Positions 56,161-64,000 of a DNA stretch of 64,000 bases are shown piece after piece. The position numbers and the translations under genes are program-made. Each line of letters begins with the position of its first letter. The stretch's first letter is position 1. The stretch comes from Liolophura sinensis (taxonomy: Eukaryota; Mollusca; Polyplacophora; Chitonida; Chitonidae): assembly GCF_032854445.1 (NCBI RefSeq), contig NC_088304.1, positions 23,697,704 to 23,761,703 on the forward strand. The letters are read 5' to 3'. The notes under the pieces were generated by a model. The model was not told where the DNA came from and searched no databases. It was given only the letters and a program-made list of their open reading frames with translations.

Positions 56161-56512
56161 CATCTTAAAGTCGTGTGTACTTTATCATCTCATAGTCGTG
56201 TGTACTTTATCATCTCATAGTCGTGTGTACTTTATCATCTCACAGTCGTGTGTACTTATCATGTTAAAGACGTGTGTACTTTATCATCTTACAGTCATGT
56301 GTACTTTACCATCTTACTGTGGTCTGTATTTTATCATCTTAAGTCATGTGTACGTTATCATCTTACAGTCGTGTGTACTTTATCATCTCAAAGTCGTGTG
56401 TACTTTATCATCTCAAAGTCGTGTGTACTTTATCATCTCACAGTCATGTGTACTTTGTCATATCAAAGTCGTGTGTACTTTATCATCTTACAGTCGCGTG
56501 TACTTTATCAGA
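56161..56512 (+). repeat. Satellite, ~25-bp unit, about 14 copies
   Basis: tcgtgtgtactttatcatct followed by catag or variants. The two overlapping plus-strand frames over it are repeat artefacts. Confidence 0.95.
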
Positions 56513-58194
56513 ATTATCTTAATATCAGAAGGAGAGTTCCTCTCGTCGTTAGTCATTGAGATCGTAGTTTAAAAGGGATACAGGAAGCTGGGTGCAGGTG
56601 CACTCATAATTACCTTAAACTCTGGCATGATTTTGTGCTTAGACGTCTTGCCATTAGTTAACATAATCTTGGTGCTGAAAAGACTTTGTGGAACACTGAA
56701 GATGGGTATGACCTTGAAGTTAAGAAGCGATGAGGTTTGGAGCTTGTCTGCATTCCTCTTTTCCCCCCATTATGTGACAGCCTATGGATATCCAGAATGG
56801 CTAGTCCTGGATAAGACGACATCACGAAGGTTTGGCCGACAGAGATGTTGTAAGGAAGGAATTACATGTGCCATATTGAACAGTAAGATATTGTGGTTTT
56901 TGTGAAGCACGAGAATCCCCTGAACAACAAGGCTTTGCCATGTCGGTCCATGAATTATTACGTGTTTAATGAGAAATTCCTGGATGCAGTCAACTGAGGG
57001 CAATAGGCTACACATGTAGCTCCAGTCTGGGATGAAGTTTGCAGACTTTACCTTGAGCAGTCTGCCTTCGGCAATGCTCACAGTTAATGATTTGTGGTTA
57101 TTTGACTGGACATTTTAACAGCTATCATATGCTGTTGGTTTTAGCTGGGTTAATTTTGAAAAGCTTTTCGCATGTGCAAAGATACCATGGAAAAGGAACC
57201 TATTTTGACAAATTACCCAGAAAAATATTCTCCTTGGTAAAACTGAAGAAGATTTAACTTTGTACTTCTGACAGTTTTTGTTTTTTATTGTTTACTCTAA
57301 AGTTTGTGAATAACCCGACGGATATCTGAATCAAAATTCAGGCCGTCAAAATTCCCAAAGATCAGAGTTTCATTAATTAAATTAGCATCATAATCTCGTA
57401 AAATTCATAATTCTAATGGAATATAGTTAGTTACCTGTCAAGTTATAAGTTGTTCAAAGATTACTCTTTTGCTACATGTATATACTGCTATCCATAAGCC
57501 CATTTCAAAAGCGATTTTTTGGGGGTCTTAGCATAAAGTTGTAATGCAAATAAAAACTCTTAAACAGATGCATCAAATCAATAAAATTTTAAATGCTGAT
57601 TTTTACGCTGTGATAGAACAATTTCAGCCAGATCTGAGCATTAGGCTTCAAATATTTTGTTTTGGAAAGAAAGTTAAAGTCCTGGGATGTAGTCCCTAAA
57701 TGGCTGTGTGAAACAGACCTCTGACTTGATGTTGAACAGATTAATGGGTTTTGTATATGTAAATTGACAGATATCTTTTTAAACATCACAGAACGGGCCT
57801 TGGAAAGCACATATTCTTATCATTCTTACATACCTACAATCTGTAGCTTCAAGATTTTTTTTATGTATATTTGTCATTAATTCTAGTGATTGATTCTCAA
57901 AGGAACGGAAGTGACAAATCAAACTGATAATCCGGGCATTAGATCAAAATGCCATCTTTAAGATAATCGATATGATTTAAATATTTAAGCGGGCCAGAAT
58001 AAAAGCCTTTTGGGAAGTTTGTGTGAGACGTGTTGGGAATAGTGCTGCTTGTTGTTGAATGGGTGGTGAGGTCAGGTGATCTGTTTGATTTAATCTGTAG
58101 TTTGACATTGAAGGTGACAGACAAGGTTGTTGGGAGAAATATACCATGAACAGATTCTATACATATCATTGGAAGTTTTTCACTTTTTAAAACA

Positions 58195-58447
58195 CTAGTT
58201 TTTAGATTCTTATTTCAGTGTAGCTCAACACTAGTTACTAGTTTTTAGATTCTTATTTCAGTATAGCTCAACACCAGTTACTAGTTTTTAGATTCTTATT
58301 TCAGTATAGCTCAACACTAGTTACTAGTTTTTTAGATTCTTATTTCAGTATAGCTCAACACCAGTTATTAGTTTTTTAGATTCTTATTTCAGTGTAGCTC
58401 AACACCAGATAATAATTTTTAGATTCTTATTTCAGTGTAGCTCAACG
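58195..58447 (+). repeat. Satellite, ~43-bp unit, six copies
   Basis: ctagtttttagattcttatt, tcagtgtagctcaacacc, agtta. Confidence 0.95.
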
Positions 58448-59852
58448 ACAGTACATAGGTTATGGATTTTTATACATGTGTCAAGGTACATGTATTTCTA
58501 TTGTGTTCCAGTACAGTTTTGGAAACTTTCGAACTTTGTGATGCTGAAATACACTGTTCCTTCTTCTGATAGTGTAAGAAACAACAGAGCACACAGAAGG
58601 GCTAGAAGTCCACCAAAAGGGCGATAACTCAAAGAGCGCTCATCATTACGATATAACATGCCGTTACAGTATGTACATGTAAAATGTATTTTCAGATGCA
58701 TGGAAAGGCCTGAAAATGATGCATTGAAGGTTAAGTTTACCTGATAATAAATCAATCAGACTTTTTACAAAAATGTTTTCGAGTTGCCCCACAAAAGGGT
58801 CGATGAATTTGTCAAGAACAGGCATAATATGCCACTTGAAAGATGCTAAACTTTAGATGACAAACAGTCACTGTTAACTTCACTGAAAATCCTCAGGTGG
58901 ACGATGGACACATGATGTATAGATTGTCAAGATGATCAATCACTTATTGATTAGAGCGGTCTGAGAAAACCACAAGTGCAAAAGTCAACAGTTAACCTGA
59001 ATTGCTTGTGTGGGAGATATGTAAAGTTTCTGAGTTTTGTTCTTTTGGGTTTTTTTTTTATATGATTTACCTGATTCATTGTGGACATTAATAGATTACT
59101 TACTCACAGTGCACATTCTTTGAGCAGCTGCTCTATATCACCAGATCAACACAAACATGCTCATTTCCTCTCTTAAAACACAATGGGATCTATTGATGCA
59201 GATGCTGAAAGAATTTCTCATAGCCTACATCTGCCCGTGGTGTTGTTTTTTTTTTGCCCAGGTGTAATTGCATCGTTAACCTTTGCTGGAGAATGCGTAC
59301 CTGCGCAGGCTAGGGCAATGGGTGAGGGATTTTCCTGTGTGATATATAAGGACACCTTCATTCCCAGCTTGTGCTTGTCCCCTGTTGATTCTAACACCTG
59401 GCTATTAGAATACAGCTTACCTGACAGGTAAAAAGAGTTACCTGCACAAAAGACAGAAGTGTCCTGCGATACTTACCTGACCAAACTACCCCCCTGGGTG
59501 TGTGATAAGATCAAGATATGTGGTACCCTCGCCTGGCTGATCTGCCGTGCTTTAATACCTTTAGGTCTCCATTTTTCACCTGATGGCGGAGTTACCTGTT
59601 ATAATAGATAGAGGTATAGGAAGTTGTGTTAGGTCTCTTCTCTCCTTACACACACAACATACAGCCGTCTGAGGCACTACAAAACCTACAGAATAGACCC
59701 ATACAGAGATACTCATTTGATTGGCCAGACATGGTTAATTTCAGCATTCTTTTCATATGTTTGACAATTGCTATATATATAGGTCAGTTTTAAGTACTTA
59801 CATATAGCACTCATACCTGGCTACTTATAGGTACAGGTGCTTCTCTAAATTA

Positions 59853-59972
59853 CACCGTTCGGAGGGTTGTGGGTTTCCCATGGGCTCTGCCTGGTTTCCT
59901 CCCATCTATTGCTGGCCGCTGTCGTTTTAGTGAAATATTCTTGAGTACGACATCAAACACCAATTAAATAAC
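59853..59972 (+). mobile_element. Family A SINE, 3' half
   Basis: gttgtgggtttcccatgggc, ttgctggccgctgtcg, attcttgagtacgacatcaa. Confidence 0.85.
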
Positions 59973-61267
59973 ATTACACCCAGCACTGCCCAAGCACTTC
60001 AAATGTTTGCTTTCCCAGATATTAAAATTGGACAGGGGCTTTCATTGCTCTGGTGGAAAATTCCTGAGACAGTCTTCGTAACATGTGATATAAAATGTGA
60101 TATAAAATGTCGGTAGAACAGACAGACTATGATATACTATTGTAATAAGCAAATAAGTAATATTACTCGAAATATTAATTGTCACATACATATAAATACG
60201 TGTACATCCAGCTTAGGCATTAATTTGAAACTTGTGCAGTTAATTTGAAAATTATGCAATTAATTTTGAAAAGTGTGCAGTTTGCACGAGCAAGGTTGGA
60301 CAAGTCTAGACCAGGAGGTGAAAATGTACACCGGTGTACCTGTTTGTGGTCTTAACCTTTATGTTATTATAAATACCTGTACAGGTAAGGTGATATGTAA
60401 CAGTAGAGATCGAGCTTTATAATAGTGATAAGATTGTGACCTGTGAGCCCTATTATACCATGGAGTACATAAAAACTTGATTCAATTCGAGAGAAAGATT
60501 TGTTACCTTAAAAAATAAACAGCATACACATATTTTTGGGGTTTTTTTTCTTTTAGGATGATATCTAATCCTTGCATATCTGATACATGAATGTAAATGT
60601 TTATTATTTATGAGAGTTGTTTTATTCTTATCTTTTCTTTTTTTTTTTCTGACCTATCTGCGGGTTAGTTTCTTAGGTGAAAACAGCTGTTAGACATGAG
60701 TTGACAAATGCGAGGTGACACGTTGTAATTAAAGCGCTGGGACACTAACTGTATACTGTAGTTGAGAGTGGGTTTGGATGTCTGCTGGTAGATTTGGTGT
60801 CGCTATCAAACAAGCTCTTGTCAATGGCAGCATTACCTTTCGCTTGAGGGACCTCTTTCTACCTGAGAGAACCCTAAGCTCTCTGACCCTGGGGGTTAAG
60901 TGACAGCAACTCACCTGTGACTCAAGGTGTAAAACTTCTAAACGTATGTCTCCTCGGTTTTTAACAACAGGGTACTGTATACATCTTAACCTTGAGCCTA
61001 TGATGAAATGCTGGGTGGGAATTCCAGAAAATGAATGAATGAATGAAGTCTTTATTTATATCTGTATTATAACTCTGTCAAATTGTACAGTTTGCTCTTC
61101 CAAGAAGCCCTCTTTAACAATACACAAACAAGTACAAACAGTATATATAAAAATCTGTTCTTTGAAACATGAAATAAAACATTCATTAATGCATCACTAT
61201 ATGTATTCATGTGTAACAGGAGCAGCTTTCCAGTGCTTAAACTAACAGTGGCTAGCGGGGAATTTCC

Positions 61268-61345
61268 CTTTAGCTGGTAGAGTGCTGAACTACGGCTGCA
61301 GAGACCCGAGTTCAAATCCTTGTGTGACACACGTAGTGAAATCCT
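61268..61345 (+). other. tRNA-like SINE head fragment
   Basis: tttagctggtagagtgctga (A box) and gagttcaaatcct (B box), followed by a non-tRNA stretch. This is probably the head of another SINE family. Confidence 0.5.
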
Positions 61346-61556
61346 TCAACCATTACACATGTAAGCTAAAATCAGAAATGAATAGACAGTTCTTTTTTTT
61401 AGATATCGTGAAGGAGAAAGTGGTGGTGCTGTTTGGATTTTACATTCTTAACTGTTCCAATGATCTTTTTATTACCTGCATACAGCATATAATGTGCAAG
61501 TAACACATACATGCTGCTTCAGTGGGCATACACAAAGTGCATAATTCTCATAAACA

Positions 61557-61682
61557 GGTCTGTCATCGACCTGCTGATGATCATGGGTTTCCTCCGGGCT
61601 CTACCACTATAATGCTGGCCCCTGTATAAGGGAAATATTCTGGAGTACAGTGTAAAACACCAACCAAATAAATAAATAAATT
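61557..61682 (+). mobile_element. Family A SINE, 3' half
   Basis: gggtttcctccgggctctac, ctggagtacagtgtaaaaca, tail aaataaataaataaa. Confidence 0.85.
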
Positions 61683-61739
61683 TCTTTTCAAGGCTTAGTT
61701 AGAGGCCTGAGAGGTTTTGGGACTTGATACACTTGTGCA

Positions 61740-62310
61740 TTGATGTGTACAAGTTTAAATATTACGTCAAAAAAAAGAATTTCATCAGCTCTAATCATTT
61801 TCAAAGACGCTGGTTAACAGTGGTTTGGTATCCTTAGTTTTGAAAATGTGTAAACATTAGCACTTGGCCATCTACTACATAGTAACTGTAGATCTTGAAT
61901 ACTCCAGAGATCCATTTCTTAAGTAAAACAACAAAAATGTGCAATTAAGTTGAGAGAGTAAATAAACAGGGGTAATTAATTAAACAAAAGGAATTAATTT
62001 TTCACAATGAAAGGAACAAAAAACAATGCCCCCCCCCCCCCCCAAAAAAAAAGAAAAACGTATTTCCTGTATTAAACTATTTCTATATCCAGTTCTTGTG
62101 TGTGTATTTAAGGTGTGGGAAAATGTAATTGTTTTTGCTGTTTTGCAATTAAGTTAAATGCATGCACAGCGGTTATTTTTATTCATGTCAAGTCAGAATA
62201 GCTTTACCTGCAGCTATTTTCGTCTAGGTGAGAAGTTCTAGCTTCATGTACATATAAACATGTTACACACAAATTTAGAAATATCAACTTCAAACTGTTG
62301 AATACAGTTA
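61740..62310 (+). repeat. Diverged local duplication, copy 1
   Basis: Segments such as ttttcaaagacgctggttaa, ggtatccttagttttgaaaa, ttaaactatttctatat recur in order at 63240-63800 about 1.45 kb downstream. It contains a poly-C/poly-A tract at 62029-62052. Confidence 0.6.
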
Positions 62311-62322
62311 TATTACAGGAAG

Positions 62323-62586
62323 GGGGCCTCCGTGGCTCAGTCGGTTAGCGCGCTAGCGCAGCGTAATGACTCAGGAGTCTCTCACCAATGCGGTCGGTGT
62401 GCGTTCAAGTCCAGTTCATGCTGGCTTTCTCTCCGGCTGTACGTGGGAAGGTCTGCCAGCAACCTGCGGATGGTCGTGGGTTTCCCCCGGCTGTGCCCGG
62501 TTTCCACCCACCATAATGCTGGCTGCCATCGTATAAGTGAAATATTGTTGAGCACGGCGTGAAACACCAATCAAATAAATAAACAA
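62323..62586 (+). mobile_element. Family A SINE, full length with target-site duplication
   Basis: Head ggcctccgtggctcagtcgg, B box gcgttcaagtccag, tail caatcaaataaataaac. Flanks atattacaggaag (62310-62322) and atattacagaaag (62587-62599) differ at one base. Confidence 0.97.
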
Positions 62587-62607
62587 ATATTACAGAAAGA
62601 GCATCCA

Positions 62608-62823
62608 TATTTGATTGGTGTTTCATGCCATACTCAAGAATGTTTTACTTACACGACGCAGCCAGCAATAGATAGCCCTCCGGAGCCGGGAGGAAAGCCA
62701 CGACCATCCACAAGTTGCTGGCAGACATTTTCACGTACAGTCGGGGAGGAAGTCAGCATGAGCTAAGTCTTCTGGGTCATTATACTTCACTGGCACATTT
62801 ACCACCTTGGTCACAGAGGCCCC
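62608..62823 (-). mobile_element. Family A SINE, nearly full length
   Basis: tttgattggtgtttcatgcc, tactcaagaatgttttactt, ending cttggtcacagaggcccc. It lies tail-to-tail with the copy at 62323. Confidence 0.9.
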
Positions 62824-62998
62824 TCACATTTCAGTCGTACTTGTACATGTAGCTGTTGGCTATTTTAATTACATTGATGCACCATGAAGGGTGGGCCGTC
62901 AACAAATTACTGCATTCAGACTGACTTTTCTCTCAGTGCATTTTAACTGAGAAAGGAATGGTACATGTACATGTAGGAGTATGAAGTTCAAGCATTCA

Positions 62999-63167
62999 TA
63001 GCGGTCGCTGTGAGTTGAAGTCCAGCTTGTGCTGGCTTCATGTCCAGCTGTATGTGAGAAGGTCTGCCAGCAAATGCAGATGGTCATGGGTTTCCCCAGG
63101 TTTCCTCCCATCATAATGCTGGCCTCTGTACCGCGTAAAATACCAAACAAATAAATAAAAAATAACA
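62999..63167 (+). mobile_element. Family A SINE, 5'-truncated
   Basis: agcggtcgctgtgagttgaa, aaggtctgccagcaaatgc, then an internal deletion before gcgtaaaataccaaacaaat. Confidence 0.9.
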
Positions 63168-63229
63168 TCAAGCATCCATACATTTACACCTGCATTTTGA
63201 TAGTAAAATGGACAGACTGATGAAATAGG

Positions 63230-63980
63230 TTAATTAAGAAGGCTTTGTTTTCAAAGATGCTGGATGATAGCGATGTTTTTGGTTTCCTTAGTTTTGTAAA
63301 CAGCTAAATCAAGGCACATGAATAATGTGTTACATATTTACTGTGCATTTGAACAATACTGACATTTATTTCTTATAAAAAAAACTTGCTATAGTTTAAA
63401 AATACAAGTATTAGGAGTAGTTCAAAGGGAATAAATGGGAAAGGAATTAGTAAAAGGCAGGACAATAAGTGGGAAGGTCTGCCAGCAACCTGCGGATGAG
63501 AGCCTGGTTTTCTCTCACCATAATGCTGGCCGTCGTCATATAAGTGAAATACTAAAACACGAATCAAATAAATAAATTAACTGTAAAAGGCAGGAATAAA
63601 AAGAAATAAATTTAAAGAAAAAAAGCATTTTCTGTATGAAAATATTTCTATATATGAAGTTATGTATTTAATGCGTATGAATTATTCTTGCTGTTCTGCA
63701 AGTTCAGTGCTTATAACTTAAATGCAGAATAGTTGTTTTCTTTTATTACTCGCAGATTTTCCCATCTGGCTTATTTTAGCAGTTATAACTATATAGATAA
63801 GTTTAGAAAGTCAATTTTAGCCTGTCTAAAAAGATAACATTTATATTTCAAGTTTAGCTCTTCACATGTTTTTACGTGTCATCACATGTACCTGTACATG
63901 TGTGTGTACGTGACCAAATTGCTGCATTCAGACATATTTTTCTTTTTAGCGCATTTTAAAGGAAAATTTCAAAGTATCCA
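63230..63980 (+). repeat. Diverged local duplication, copy 2
   Basis: Counterpart of 61740-62310: tttcaaagatgctggatgat, ggtttccttagttttgtaaa, gaaaatatttctatat. Interrupted by the SINE at 63469. Confidence 0.55.
63469..63580 (+). mobile_element. Family A SINE, 3' half with internal deletion
   Basis: gtgggaaggtctgccagcaa, ctcaccataatgctggccgt, then a shortened 3' end and tail aaataaataaat. Confidence 0.85.
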
Positions 63981-64000
63981 TTCATTTACACTTTAATTTT

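Larger units (their letters stand above)
53616..64000 (+). other. Intron following the TPR exon, open at the window edge
   Basis: After the gtaagt donor at 53616 no later TTC28-like coding exon was seen up to base 64,000. The stretch holds a (ttg)n run near 54072-54096, satellites at 56161 and 58195, six family A SINE copies, a tRNA-like head at 61268 and a diverged local duplication (61.5 against 63.0 kb). Long early introns are usual for this family in other animals. Confidence 0.5.

Noticed and set aside
56198-56572. Two overlapping plus-strand frames (CTLSS and VYFI repeats)
   Set aside because: Generated by the 25-bp satellite, open in more than one frame.

Overview
The window is animal nuclear DNA, most likely from a mollusc or another lophotrochozoan. 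It is AT-rich and gene-poor, with introns using GT-AG junctions, and it is full of tRNA-derived SINEs, short inverted-repeat elements and tandem arrays. There are no operons, no rRNA genes, no CRISPR array and no intact transposase. The taxonomic call is an inference from SINE style and general texture.

Three transcription units can be supported. (1) Plus strand, about 7.2-11.6 kb: a TATA-box gene with a non-coding first exon, a signal-peptide exon and one large exon. It encodes a secreted Pro/Asn/Ser-rich protein of about 337 residues of unknown function. (2) Minus strand, 16.26 to 15.79 kb: a signal-peptide exon with the same Lys-Arg/phase-1 splice context, probably joined to a very short terminal exon, giving a precursor of about 63 residues. 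Units 1 and 2 are convergent. (3) Plus strand, from about 43.0 kb past the right edge: the 5' end of a TTC28-like tetratricopeptide gene. It has a CpG-rich, YY1-type promoter and first coding exon near 43.0-43.2 kb, a 10.2 kb intron, a TPR exon at 53,361-53,615, and then an intron that does not close before base 64,000.

The rest is repeats. SINE family A (about 265 bp, tRNA-like head, AAATAAAT tail) has more than 25 copies, three with visible target-site duplications. Families B and C share a tRNA-like head and a 3' end but differ in the middle; a fourth, D, shares only the 3' end. Family A tails have expanded into local tandem arrays at 11.6, 17.5 and 23.9 kb. At least seven elements with terminal inverted repeats (one in two copies and one in three), two long fold-back structures and about a dozen satellites (8 to 126 bp units) are visible. 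One Tc1/mariner-type deletion derivative sits inside a family B SINE. A CpG-dense block of unknown nature lies at 36.05-36.33 kb.

Layout: 0-7 kb satellites and SINE fragments; 7.2-11.6 kb gene 1; 11.6-15.7 kb SINE-derived arrays and local duplications; 15.8-16.3 kb gene 2; 17.5-42.6 kb intergenic repeats; 42.6-64 kb promoter, exons and introns of the TTC28-like gene, with sparser repeats.
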